DNA of 7,341 nucleotides from an uncultured Novosphingobium sp. (lineage in GTDB: Bacteria; Pseudomonadota; Alphaproteobacteria; Sphingomonadales; Sphingomonadaceae): assembly GCA_937860195.1 (NCBI GenBank), contig CALMBN010000015.1, forward strand, positions 1 through 7,341, in the 5' to 3' direction. The position numbers and the translations under genes were made by a program. The notes beneath the pieces are model-generated. The model saw only the letters and a program-made list of their open reading frames with translations. It ran no database searches and was not told the origin of the DNA. Below are positions 1-7,341 of the stretch, piece after piece; position 1 is the stretch's first letter, and every line of letters starts with the position of its first letter.

Positions 1-545
<545 letters not shown>

Positions 546-549
<4 letters not shown>

Positions 550-911
550 GCGCGGTGACCCGCCGGGGCCTGCTGAAAGGCGCAGCCGTGGCTGGCGCTG
601 CTGGTGCGTTGCCGATCAGCGCGGCGGCACTGGGCGCACAGCGGCTGGTGATCTATGACAGCCGACTGCCCCAATCACTGGCCTTCGCCCGGACCATGCC
701 GGCCACTCATGCCATTGATCTGGCAGAAGCTCACGAGACGCGCTTTGCGGTCTTGCGCAATGACTTGCCCGAGGGCTTGACTGTTGAGGCGCTGACCCGG
801 CGTAGCGATATGGTTGATCTGCGCCAGGAACTGGCCCGGCAAGGTTTGCGGATCAGCGGTTCGCCGCGCTATGGCACCACGCTGGTCCGGTGGAGCATGA
901 AGCCACGCTGA
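546..911 (+). CDS. Small Tat-exported protein of unknown function
   Basis: This 121-residue protein matches no family I can name. The N-terminus has a clear twin-arginine signal, TRRGLLKGAAVAG at residues 5-17, then an Ala-rich hydrophobic stretch with likely cleavage near residues 27-31. The mature part is about 90 residues. It starts with an apparent beta-strand (RLVIYDSRLP), has a charged helical middle, and ends in SPRYGTTLVRWSM. It has no Cys, no heme motif and no metal-binding motif, so it is unlikely to carry its own redox cofactor. The Tat route is generally used for proteins folded in the cytoplasm. The start ATG overlaps the cytochrome stop (ATGA) and is preceded only by a weak GGGA at 535-538, so translation probably depends on coupling. 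Position directly after a flavoprotein and its cytochrome suggests a structural, assembly or export-escort role in that complex; this is inference only. Confidence 0.75.
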
Positions 912-913
912 CG

Positions 914-927
914 TGCCCCAAGGGGCA
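914..927 (+). repeat. GC-rich inverted repeat after the Tat-protein gene
   Basis: TGCCCC at 914-919 and GGGGCA at 922-927 are perfect inverted arms separated by AA, starting three bases after the stop codon. As RNA it could form a short hairpin with a 4-base loop and 5-bp stem. No T-tract follows, so it is not a canonical terminator. It could be a protein site, an mRNA 3'-end stabiliser or a weak attenuator between the two halves of the gene run. Confidence 0.4.
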
Positions 928-938
928 GGAAAGAAGGC

Positions 939-966
939 TTGACCTCCCCCGTCCGGGTTTTAGTAA
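939..966 (+). promoter_or_regulatory. Possible sigma70-like promoter for the GST-ligase-PQQ genes
   Basis: TTGACC at 939-944 is a good -35 match. It is followed 16 bases later by TAGTAA at 961-966, a weak -10 match. It lies in the only sizeable gap of the rightward gene run, 30-60 bases before the first GST start. The -35 is convincing and the -10 is poor, so the call is tentative; the downstream genes could also be read from a promoter upstream of the window. Confidence 0.35.
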
Positions 967-980
967 GTAAGACATACAAA
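960..980 (+). promoter_or_regulatory. Short dyad overlapping the promoter, possible operator
   Basis: GTAAGT (963-968) and ACATAC (972-977) are inverted half-sites with 5 of 6 positions matching, three bases apart. They are flanked symmetrically by TT at 960-961 and AA at 979-980. The dyad covers the proposed -10 region, where a repressor would block transcription. The size resembles operators of TetR-type regulators, but no regulator gene is present in the window. Confidence 0.3.
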
Positions 981-982
981 CC

Positions 983-990
983 GGAGAGGA
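983..990 (+). promoter_or_regulatory. Ribosome binding site of the first GST gene
   Basis: GGAGAGGA ends 6 bases before the ATG at 997. It is a strong Shine-Dalgarno sequence and fixes the start of the first GST. Confidence 0.65.
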
Positions 991-996
991 ACGGCT

Positions 997-1809
997 ATGG
1001 CCGCGGTTACGCTCTATCACTGGGAGCCCAACGCCAATTCGGGCAAGCCGATGCTGGCGCTGATGGAAAAGGGCGTGTCCTTTACATCGCACTACATCGA
1101 CATGCTGAACTTCGACCAGCACAAGCCCGAATACCTTGCGATCAACCCGCAGGGGACAATTCCCGCGATGACCCACGGGACCCGCATCCTGGTCGAATCG
1201 ACCGCGATCATGGAATACGTCAACGCCGCGTTCGACGGGCCAAACCTGATGCCCGGCAATCCGCAGGATCACTGGCGGATCCGCTGGTGGATGAAGTTCA
1301 TGGATCAGTGGCTTGGCCCGAGCTTTTCGATGTTCGGGTGGAAGTTCTTCGTCGGCCCCAACGCACTGAAAGCCCACGGGCAGGACAAGATCGAGGCACA
1401 GATTGCGCAAATCCCGCTGCCAGAACGCCAGCTGGCCTGGCGCAAGGCAGTGTTCGGGCTGTTCAGCGAGGCCGAGATGTCCGAAAGCGGACGACGGATC
1501 GGCCTGGGCATCCAGATGCTGGAGGCGGAACTGGCCAAGCGCGAATGGCTGGCGAGTGACTGCTACAGTCTGGCCGATGTCAACGGCTTCAACCTGGCCT
1601 ATGCAATGCCGCTGTCGCAACCTCACCTCGCGAACGACGATCTCACTCCGAACATCATGCGCTGGCTGCGCGCGATCTATCGCCGACCGGCCACCCGCGA
1701 ATGCTGGAAGCTGGGCCGCACCCCGATGGCCAGCCGGGTCGAGATCCTTGAACAGGATTACATCCCGCCGCGCAACGAGTCCGAAGGCATAGCGAGTGGA
1801 GTGCGCTGA
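997..1809 (+). CDS. Glutathione S-transferase, LigF/BaeA-like (candidate beta-etherase subunit)
   Basis: This 270-residue cytoplasmic GST has an N-terminal thioredoxin-like domain (about residues 4-82) and an alpha-helical C-terminal domain (about 90-255). Visible family features are NPQGTIPA at 50-57 with the cis-proline Pro56, Glu67-Ser68 of the glutathione gamma-glutamyl site (VESTAIMEY), and the helix N-cap YSLADVN at 190-196. The segment PNANSGKP (11-18) lines up with the glutathione-activating Asn/Ser region of LigF as I recall it. PLPERQLAWRKA (140-151) and the CDxN-like YSLAD segment also resemble LigF. LigF and the related BaeAB of Novosphingobium cleave the beta-aryl ether bond of lignin dimers by glutathione displacement. 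It is longer than a typical 200-220-residue GST, as beta-etherases are. A second GST starts one base after its stop. GST membership is certain; beta-etherase activity is a similarity-based inference, and another glutathione-dependent lyase is possible. Confidence 0.85.
   Translation: MAAVTLYHWEPNANSGKPMLALMEKGVSFTSHYIDMLNFDQHKPEYLAINPQGTIPAMTHGTRILVESTAIMEYVNAAFDGPNLMPGNPQDHWRIRWWMKFMDQWLGPSFSMFGWKFFVGPNALKAHGQDKIEAQIAQIPLPERQLAWRKAVFGLFSEAEMSESGRRIGLGIQMLEAELAKREWLASDCYSLADVNGFNLAYAMPLSQPHLANDDLTPNIMRWLRAIYRRPATRECWKLGRTPMASRVEILEQDYIPPRNESEGIASGVR
1798..1801 (+). promoter_or_regulatory. Start-deciding ribosome binding site of the second GST
   Basis: GGAG lies 9 bases before the ATG at 1811. 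It favours that start over the in-frame GTG at 1796, which lies almost at the site itself, and over the ATG at 1817. The protein starting MGMILYHGEP aligns with the first GST at its N-terminus without extra residues. Confidence 0.5.
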
Positions 1810-1810
1810 C

Positions 1811-2593
1811 ATGGGCATGATCCTGTACCACGGCGAACCCAACGGGCCCAGCCTTGCGGTTCTGGCGGCACTGGCCGAAAGCGGCGTGAAAGCGGAATGC
1901 CGCACAATTGACCTGTTGGCGGGCGAACGTCACACCCTCCCCGGCATCACCGAGCCTTTGGCCCGCGACATGGGAGTTGAAGGCGAAGGCCCGGTTCTGG
2001 TTGTCGATGGTGAGGCGATGACAGAAAGCGTTTTCATCGCCCAGTTCCTCGATGAAACCGGGGCCGGCACGCTCCAGCCCAAAGATGCCTACGCCCACTG
2101 GCAAATGCTGATGTGGTGCCGCCGGATGACCGAACGCTGCGCGCCTGCCGCCGCGTTTCTGGGGTGCGGGTCGAGCGCCACGCCCAGATTGGCGGCCATG
2201 GATCAGGCCGCCTTCGGGTGCCTGCTTGAGACAATCGCCAGTGAAGACCTTCGATCTCGCTGGGTCGCGGTGGCCGCAAGCGACTTTGCCGATGGCCCGA
2301 TCGAAGACAGCGTGGCTAAACTGCGCGATGCAGCTGCCTTGGTCGATGCACAGCTCGCCGATGGCCGCAACTGGCTGATGGGCGATCTGACCATTGCCGA
2401 TTTTGAAACCTATGGCTGGCTTGCCGGAGCGGGCGCTCTCGAACCGGGCCTGTGGGACGGCAAGGAGCATGCAGCAGGCTGGCTGGCGCGCACCAAAGCA
2501 CACCCTGCAGTGCAGGCTGCACTGGCCCGCGCAACTGTGGCGGACCCGGAGAACCAGTGGGCTCCCGGCCCCGAAATCAACCGCTGGGGATAG
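1811..2593 (+). CDS. Divergent glutathione S-transferase, possible BaeB-like partner subunit
   Basis: This 260-residue protein has GST architecture: a thioredoxin-like N-domain (residues 3-82) and a helical C-domain. It starts LYHGEPNGPS (5-14), paralogous to LYHWEPNANS of the gene before it. Gly61-Pro-62 region keeps a proline before strand VLVV, TES at 71-73 keeps the gamma-glutamyl contact, and LTIADFETYGWLAG (193-206) is the C-domain N-cap motif. The NPxG loop present in its neighbour is absent, and the Asn next to the active-site Ser is replaced by Pro13. It therefore looks less suited to activate glutathione alone. One base separates it from the first GST, suggesting equal expression and a heterodimer. 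BaeAB of Novosphingobium aromaticivorans, a heterodimeric beta(R)-etherase with subunits related to LigF, is the known precedent. It could instead be an independent GST with a different substrate. Confidence 0.8.
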   Translation: MGMILYHGEPNGPSLAVLAALAESGVKAECRTIDLLAGERHTLPGITEPLARDMGVEGEGPVLVVDGEAMTESVFIAQFLDETGAGTLQPKDAYAHWQMLMWCRRMTERCAPAAAFLGCGSSATPRLAAMDQAAFGCLLETIASEDLRSRWVAVAASDFADGPIEDSVAKLRDAAALVDAQLADGRNWLMGDLTIADFETYGWLAGAGALEPGLWDGKEHAAGWLARTKAHPAVQAALARATVADPENQWAPGPEINRWG

Positions 2594-2596
2594 GCC

Positions 2597-4162
2597 ATGC
2601 GCTCAATCGACTACTTCGACCGCGGACACGACCGCAATCCGGACCGGCTTGCGATTGTCGACACGGCATCCGGCCTCAAGCTGACCTTTGCCGAGGTTAA
2701 GGCCCTGACCGAGCAGATCGCGGCGGCGCTTCAGCGCGGAGGCTTTCAAAGTCAGGACCTGCTCGGGCTCTATGGTCCCAACGATGGCATGCTGCTGGTC
2801 GTGCTGCTCGCAATGTGGCGCGCCAACGGCAAGTGGATCCCGGTCAACACCCGCAATGCGATCGATGCCAATGCCGGCTACATCAACTATGTCCGCTGCC
2901 AGTGGTTGTTCTATCATTCGTCGAAGGCTGACGAAGTGGCACAACTGCGCGCGCTTTGCCCCACACTCACGAACTTCGTTTGCCTCGATCAGGCTTGCGG
3001 CATCGATCCCAGCCTCGATCAGTTTGTCGCCGGGGTCGCCGCGAAGGATTTCATCGAGCCGGAATGCGATGCGTTCGGCAACATGATGGATCTTGTCGGA
3101 ATTTTCCCGACCGGCGGGACGACTGGCCCCAGCAAGGGTGCCAATGTCACCAACCTCGGCTGGGGCACGATGATCGAGACTGCCGCCGATGCGATGGGCG
3201 GACGCACCGACAATCCGGTCGCGCTGGTCTCCGCGCCAATCACCCATGCCGCCGGACCGATCGCGCTTTCAACCCTCAGTCTCGGTGCAACCCAGGTGAT
3301 CCTGCCCGGTTTCGATGCGGAGGGCGTGCTCAGCGCGATTGCCGACTACCAGATCACCCACATGTATCTGCCGCCGACCGCGCTGTATCAGCTGCTGGCA
3401 TCACCCGAGATTGGCCGTCACGACTATTCGAGCCTCAAGATCTTTATCCTGGTCGGCTCGCCCTGTTCGCCAGAAAAGCTGCGGCAGGCGGTTGAGGTGT
3501 TCGGGCCGTGCATGTGCCAAAGCTATGGCCAGGTCGAATGCCCGATGATCGTCGCGTGGTTTCCGCCCGAGGATGTCGCGCGGTTTGCCTACGAGGCCCC
3601 CGAAAAGCTCGCCAGCTGCGGCAAGGTAACCCGCTCGATCAAGGTTGCACTGCTCGACGATGATGGCAACCATGCTCCCTTGGGTGAAAGCGGCGAGATC
3701 TGTGCGCGCGGTGTGCTGGTTTCGCATTCCTACTTCGAAAAGCCCGAAGAAACCGCAGAAGTCCGCAAGTTCGGCTGGCATCACACCGGCGATGTCGGCA
3801 AGTTTGATGCGGACGGCTACCTCTACATCGTCGACCGCAAGAAGGACATGGTGGTGACCGGCGGCTTCAACGTCTTCACGACCGAGGTCGAAGCGGCGAT
3901 CACCGAACTGGCCGAAGTCCGCGAATGCTGTGTGTTCGGAATCCCGCACGACAAATGGGGCGAACAGGTCCACGCGGTTGTCGTGGCAGACGGGGTCGAC
4001 GAGGCCGCGATCATCGCTCATACCAAATCAAGACTCGGCGGGGTCAAGGCCCCCAAGTCGGTTGCATTTATTGACTCGATTCCGCGCACCGCAGCGGGCA
4101 AGATGGACAAGAAGGCGCTGCGTCTGCCCTATTGGGGCGGCTCGGAGCGGATGGTAAACTGA
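2597..4162 (+). CDS. AMP-forming acyl-CoA synthetase/ligase (ANL superfamily)
   Basis: This 521-residue cytoplasmic enzyme would convert a carboxylic acid, ATP and CoA to an acyl-CoA through an acyl-adenylate. All core motifs are present: the phosphate-binding loop PTGGTTGPSKG (171-181), SYGQVECP (309-316, the A5 motif, usually YGxTE), HTGDV (396-400), the hinge DRKKDMVVTGGFNV (413-426), and PRTAAGKMDKK (496-506) with catalytic Lys502. Length is normal for the family. There is no signal peptide or membrane segment. It starts three bases after the second GST stop, with GGGGA at 2586-2590 as ribosome binding site. The sequence does not reveal the acid. The context suggests an aromatic acid with an oxidised side chain, produced by the oxidoreductases around it; general annotation would be FadD-like or long-chain fatty-acid CoA ligase, which I would not take literally. 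Confidence 0.9.
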   Translation: MRSIDYFDRGHDRNPDRLAIVDTASGLKLTFAEVKALTEQIAAALQRGGFQSQDLLGLYGPNDGMLLVVLLAMWRANGKWIPVNTRNAIDANAGYINYVRCQWLFYHSSKADEVAQLRALCPTLTNFVCLDQACGIDPSLDQFVAGVAAKDFIEPECDAFGNMMDLVGIFPTGGTTGPSKGANVTNLGWGTMIETAADAMGGRTDNPVALVSAPITHAAGPIALSTLSLGATQVILPGFDAEGVLSAIADYQITHMYLPPTALYQLLASPEIGRHDYSSLKIFILVGSPCSPEKLRQAVEVFGPCMCQSYGQVECPMIVAWFPPEDVARFAYEAPEKLASCGKVTRSIKVALLDDDGNHAPLGESGEICARGVLVSHSYFEKPEETAEVRKFGWHHTGDVGKFDADGYLYIVDRKKDMVVTGGFNVFTTEVEAAITELAEVRECCVFGIPHDKWGEQVHAVVVADGVDEAAIIAHTKSRLGGVKAPKSVAFIDSIPRTAAGKMDKKALRLPYWGGSERMVN

Positions 4163-4181
4163 TCCGCGCAACAGCGGACAC

Positions 4182-4187
4182 AAGGAG
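4182..4187 (+). promoter_or_regulatory. Start-deciding ribosome binding site of the PQQ dehydrogenase
   Basis: AAGGAG lies 4 bases before an ATG at 4192 and 10 bases before an ATG at 4198, both in frame. The longer spacing is the more workable one, so 4198 is chosen. The choice adds or removes only two residues (Met-His) before the signal peptide. Confidence 0.55.
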
Positions 4188-4197
4188 AGGGATGCAT

Positions 4198-6291
4198 ATG
4201 CGTTGGATCGCCCTGATGATGGCCATGGTATTGCCATTGGCTGCCTGCAAACAGCAGCCGAGTTCCGAGCTGCCTGGTGCGGTCAACGCCGCGCGGATCA
4301 TCAAGGCCGATCCCAATGAATGGGTCAGCTATGGCCGGACCTATGACGAACAGCGGTTCAGCCCGCTTGACCAGATCAACCAGTCCAACATCAAGGATCT
4401 GGGCCTGGCCTGGTCGGCCGATCTCGATACGGCACGCGGGCAGGAAGCAACCCCGCTGGCGATCGACGGCAAGATCTACATCACCACCGCCTGGTCAAAG
4501 GCCAAGGCCTATGACGCACTGACCGGCAAGCTGGAATGGGAGTATGATCCCAAGGTGCCCGGCGAACGCGCGGTTGCGGCCTGCTGCGATGTCGTCAACC
4601 GCGGCATGGCGGCATGGGGTGACAAGCTGTTTCTCGGCACGCTCGATGGGCGGCTGGTCGCGCTTGATCGCAAGACCGGCAAGGAAGTGTGGAGCAAGGT
4701 CACGCTTGACCAGTCCAAGCCTTATACCATCACCGGCGCGCCGCGCGTGATCAATGGCATGGTGATTATCGGCAATGGCGGCGCGGAAATGGGCGTGCGG
4801 GGCTTCCTGACCGCCTATGATGCCGACAGCGGCAAGGAACTGTGGCGGTTCTATTCGGTGCCGGACGAGCCGGGCAAGAACAAGGAAGATCACCTCAAAA
4901 AGGCCGAGAGCACCTGGGAAGGCGAGTTCTGGAAGCAGGGCGGCGGCGGCACCATGTGGGATGCCATGGCCTATGACCCTGAACTGGATCTCCTTTATGT
5001 CGGGGTCGGCAACGGCTCGCCGTGGAATCAGCACTTCCGCTCAAACGGGAAAGGCGACAACCTCTACCTCTCCTCGATCGTGGCATTGCGGCCCAAAACC
5101 GGCGAATATGTCTGGCACTTCCAGACCACCCCGGGCGAAACCTGGGACTATACCGCGACCCAGCACATCATGCTGGCTGATCTTGAGATCGAAGGGCAAA
5201 AGCGCAAGGTGCTGATGCAAGCGCCGAAGAACGGCTTCTTCTTCGTGCTCGACCGGGCTGACGGAAAGCTGATTTCGGCCAACAACTTTGTTCCGGTCAA
5301 CTGGGCAACCGGGTTCGATGTCGCCACCGGCCGGCCGATCGAAAACCCCGACAGCCGGTATTACAAGACCGGCAAGATGTGGCTGGGCTCACCTGGCCCG
5401 ATCGGCGCGCACAACTGGCACCCGATGGCCTATGATCCCAAGCAGGGCCTGGTGTTCATTCCAGCGATCAATTCGGCCTTCCCGTTCATCCACAAGCCCG
5501 ACTGGAAGGCCAACAAGCACGGCTTCAATGTCGGGCTGGACCTGGCGGCAGGCGCGATGCCCGCTGATCCCACCGCCCGGGCCGCAGCCGTTGCCGCAAC
5601 CACCGGCGAACTGATCGCCTGGGATCCGGTCGCCAAAAAAGCGCGCTGGACGGTGAAATTTGCCGGCGCATGGAACGGGGGCCTGCTCGCAACCGGCGGC
5701 AACCTGTTGTTCCAGGGCAATATGACCGGCGAATTTGCCGCCTATGATACGGCGACAGGCAAAAAGCTGTGGTCCTTCGATGCCCAGACCGGGGTCGTCG
5801 CTCCGGCTTCGACCTTCACGGTTGGCGGCCAGCAATATGTTGCTGTGTTGGCGGGTTGGGGCGGAGCCTGGCCGCTGGCCGCTGGTTTGGTGGGCGAACC
5901 CTATGGCCCGGTCCGCAACCGCTCGCGGTTGCTGGTGTTCAAGATCGGCGGCACGGCCAAACTGCCCCCGGCTGACAAGTCGGTCACTCCGCTTGATCCT
6001 CCGGCGAAATCCGGCAGTCCAGCGCAGATCGCCGACGGAGCCAAAAACTTTGGCCAGTTCTGCGGGGTCTGCCACGGCGATGCAGCCATCGGCGGCAGCG
6101 TAACGCGCGATCTGCGCCGCGCAGGATCGCTTGGTGATCCCAAGATGTGGAACCAGATCGTGATCGGCGGCGCGCTCAATCAGAACGGCATGATCAGCTG
6201 GAAGGAAGAGCTGAACGATGACCAGTCCGAAAACATCCGGCTCTATGTCATCAATCGCGCGCATGAGGATAAGGCGCTGGGGATGAAGTAA
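4198..6291 (+). CDS. Lipoprotein PQQ-dependent quinohemoprotein alcohol dehydrogenase (type II)
   Basis: The 697-residue protein (from the 4198 start) has an N-terminal lipobox LPLAAC (Cys17), an eight-bladed PQQ propeller (about 35-595) and a C-terminal cytochrome c domain (about 605-697). Visible PQQ-enzyme features are the adjacent Cys129-Cys130 in ACCDVVNRG, metal ligands Glu197 (GGAEMG) and Asn272 (GNGSPWN), Trp254, and catalytic Asp287 in GDNLYLSS. The heme site is CGVCH at 622-626, with Met665 as likely sixth ligand. The residue two after the catalytic Asp is Leu, not Asp, which predicts a calcium rather than a lanthanide enzyme. APKNGFFFVLDR and VPVNWATG closely resemble the Comamonas-type quinohemoprotein ethanol dehydrogenase. 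It oxidises alcohols or aldehydes in the periplasm and passes electrons through PQQ and heme. A lipid anchor is not typical of these soluble enzymes. It is the last gene of the rightward run. The real substrate is unknown; a side-chain alcohol of an aromatic is an inference. Confidence 0.93.
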   Translation: MRWIALMMAMVLPLAACKQQPSSELPGAVNAARIIKADPNEWVSYGRTYDEQRFSPLDQINQSNIKDLGLAWSADLDTARGQEATPLAIDGKIYITTAWSKAKAYDALTGKLEWEYDPKVPGERAVAACCDVVNRGMAAWGDKLFLGTLDGRLVALDRKTGKEVWSKVTLDQSKPYTITGAPRVINGMVIIGNGGAEMGVRGFLTAYDADSGKELWRFYSVPDEPGKNKEDHLKKAESTWEGEFWKQGGGGTMWDAMAYDPELDLLYVGVGNGSPWNQHFRSNGKGDNLYLSSIVALRPKTGEYVWHFQTTPGETWDYTATQHIMLADLEIEGQKRKVLMQAPKNGFFFVLDRADGKLISANNFVPVNWATGFDVATGRPIENPDSRYYKTGKMWLGSPGPIGAHNWHPMAYDPKQGLVFIPAINSAFPFIHKPDWKANKHGFNVGLDLAAGAMPADPTARAAAVAATTGELIAWDPVAKKARWTVKFAGAWNGGLLATGGNLLFQGNMTGEFAAYDTATGKKLWSFDAQTGVVAPASTFTVGGQQYVAVLAGWGGAWPLAAGLVGEPYGPVRNRSRLLVFKIGGTAKLPPADKSVTPLDPPAKSGSPAQIADGAKNFGQFCGVCHGDAAIGGSVTRDLRRAGSLGDPKMWNQIVIGGALNQNGMISWKEELNDDQSENIRLYVINRAHEDKALGMK

Positions 6292-6313
6292 GGTAGCGAC
6301 CCAGAAAACTGAC

Positions 6314-6345
6314 AAAAGGGCGGGCCGCAAGGTCCGCCCTTTTTT
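6314..6345. terminator. Bidirectional rho-independent terminator
   Basis: A 13-bp stem (6314-6326 with 6331-6343, one G-T wobble) closes on a GCAA tetraloop of the stable GNRA class, followed by a run of six T at 6340-6345. On the other strand the same stem is followed by four T. It lies 23 bases after the PQQ dehydrogenase stop and 6 bases beyond the stop of the convergent gene, so it can end transcription from both sides. Confidence 0.9.
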
Positions 6346-6350
6346 CATGT

Positions 6351-7341
6351 TCATTTCCAGGGCGCGATCAGCACCTTGCACTGGTGGGTGCGCTGCTTGA
6401 GCGTCTCGAACATCGCGGGCACTTCATTCAGCCCGATTGTGCTGGTCACCAACAGGCGCGGTTCCGCCGCCCCTGCTCCCAGCGCATCGAGCGCCACTTC
6501 AAAGTCACTGCGGGTAAAAAATGCGCTGGTTACCAGCCGCACTTCCTTGCTCAGCATCGCGAAGCTGTCGATCGTATCGGGCCGGGTGCAGAGCCCAAGC
6601 AGCAAGATCGTCCCGCGATTGCGGACCTGTTGCACGGCTTGCGCAATCAGACCGGGAATGCCGACGCATTCGAAAACGATGTCGGGCTTTGACCCCTTGA
6701 ACGCGGCATCGCTCGCCGCGACCGGATCGGCCGGATCGGCGATGAAGGCATCGGCCCCCATCTCCAGCGCACGGGTTCGCTGCCATTCGGTTACATCCTG
6801 CACGACAACCCGCTCCGCCCCGAGCTGTCTGGCCCAGAATGCGACCGCGAGGCCAATCGGTCCGGCCCCCAGCACCAGCACCTTGTCACCGCGCCGCAGA
6901 CCCGAAAGGCGAACCCCGTGGAGCGCCACTGCCAACGGCTCGATAATCGCGCCGTCGGCCAGACTGGCGCTTTTGGGCAATTTGACGCACTGATTGGGGC
7001 GGGTCAGGGCGAATTCGGCATAGCCGCCGCCTTGCAGCCCGAACTGTTCGCACCACTGCACCTCGCCCTTGCGGCAATGCTGGCAGGTGCCGCAGCTTTT
7101 GAGCGGAATGACCGAGACCAGATCGCCCAGCGAAAGGCCTTCCGCTCCTTTGCCCAGCGCAACCACTTCACCCGAGAATTCGTGCCCGAAGACATCGCCG
7201 GGCTGCGCGCCGAACACCGGCTCCTCGCTCATATGCAAATCGCTGCCGCAAATTCCGCAGCGCGCCACTCTGACCACCACTTCACCAGCGCCCGGTGCGG
7301 GATCGGGCACATTTTCAAGCACCAAGGGCTGGTGCAGCCCG
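6351..7341 (-). CDS. Zinc-dependent NAD-type alcohol dehydrogenase, MDR family (5' end outside window)
   Basis: 329 codons are visible; the reading frame is open to the window edge, starting GLHQPLVLENVPDP, so the true start is probably only about 5-10 residues further out. The TTG at 7325 is internal, not a start. It is a medium-chain dehydrogenase of the sorbitol/threonine dehydrogenase type. Catalytic zinc ligands are Cys31 (CGICGSD), His53-Glu54 (GHEFSG) and Glu134 (EPLAVALHG). The structural zinc is bound by four Cys at 83, 86, 89 and 97, in the usual C-x2-C-x2-C-x7-C spacing. The Rossmann motif is GAGPIG (158-163), and Asp182 at the end of the second strand predicts NAD rather than NADP. 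It oxidises alcohols or reduces carbonyls in the cytoplasm. It is convergent to the operon, so it is not co-transcribed, although it may handle a related alcohol. No specific substrate can be assigned. Confidence 0.9.
   Translation of the reverse strand, partial: GLHQPLVLENVPDPAPGAGEVVVRVARCGICGSDLHMSEEPVFGAQPGDVFGHEFSGEVVALGKGAEGLSLGDLVSVIPLKSCGTCQHCRKGEVQWCEQFGLQGGGYAEFALTRPNQCVKLPKSASLADGAIIEPLAVALHGVRLSGLRRGDKVLVLGAGPIGLAVAFWARQLGAERVVVQDVTEWQRTRALEMGADAFIADPADPVAASDAAFKGSKPDIVFECVGIPGLIAQAVQQVRNRGTILLLGLCTRPDTIDSFAMLSKEVRLVTSAFFTRSDFEVALDALGAGAAEPRLLVTSTIGLNEVPAMFETLKQRTHQCKVLIAPWK

Noticed and set aside
939..1559. Open frame of 206 codons on the plus strand overlapping the first GST
   Set aside because: It is another frame of the GST gene with no ribosome binding site and a low-complexity, Arg-rich product.
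853..1905. Long open frame of 350 codons on the minus strand
   Set aside because: It lies opposite the first GST, which has a strong ribosome binding site and clear GST motifs. The translated product has no recognisable domain, and long antisense frames are common in GC-rich DNA.
1655..2503. Open frame of 282 codons on the minus strand
   Set aside because: It is the antisense shadow of both GST genes; its product has no recognisable motif and it would cross two real genes.
4132..4197. Upstream TTG start for the PQQ dehydrogenase
   Set aside because: It would overlap the ligase gene and put 22 polar residues before the lipoprotein signal; AAGGAG at 4182 fits the ATG at 4198 instead.
5389..6381. 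Open frame of 330 codons on the minus strand
   Set aside because: It runs through the terminator and opposite the PQQ dehydrogenase and its heme domain, and its product shows no family features.

Overview
The window is GC-rich, densely packed DNA of the kind found in alphaproteobacteria. The gene content points to a sphingomonad of the Novosphingobium/Sphingobium type: LigF/Bae-like glutathione S-transferases, a PQQ quinohemoprotein alcohol dehydrogenase and a VAO/PCMH-type flavocytochrome sit side by side. This assignment rests on gene families and base composition, since there is no rRNA or marker gene. The theme is oxidation and cleavage of lignin-like or other phenolic aromatics.

Layout: seven genes run rightward. 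The first three are translationally coupled by ATGA overlaps: the last 38 codons of a vanillyl-alcohol-oxidase/4-cresol-dehydrogenase-type flavoprotein (1-118), a lipoprotein c-type cytochrome that is its likely electron acceptor (115-549), and a small Tat-signal protein of unknown function (546-911). An 85-bp gap (912-996) follows. It holds a GC-rich inverted repeat, a possible sigma70-like promoter, a short dyad and a good ribosome binding site. Then come a LigF/BaeA-like GST (997-1809), a second divergent GST resembling a partner subunit (1811-2593), an AMP-forming acyl-CoA ligase (2597-4162) and a lipoprotein PQQ-dependent alcohol dehydrogenase with a C-terminal heme c domain (4198-6291). 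A strong rho-independent terminator (6314-6345) closes the operon. It also serves a convergent zinc-dependent NAD-type alcohol dehydrogenase (6351-7341, minus strand, 5' end cut by the window).

How the genes may work together (inference): in the periplasm, the flavocytochrome oxidises a para-hydroxyphenyl (4-alkylphenol-like) side chain, and the PQQ dehydrogenase oxidises an alcohol or aldehyde. Both pass electrons to heme c domains that appear to be lipid-anchored. In the cytoplasm, the GST pair would carry out a glutathione-dependent cleavage, for which beta-aryl ether cleavage is the closest precedent (heterodimeric BaeAB of Novosphingobium aromaticivorans, itself related to LigF). The ligase would then activate a resulting carboxylate as a CoA thioester. 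The substrate cannot be read from the sequence.

The most interesting points are the linkage of the two-GST module to two periplasmic oxidases and a ligase, the loss of the usual glutathione-site motifs in the second GST, and the small Tat protein, which could act as an export escort or assembly partner for the flavoprotein.
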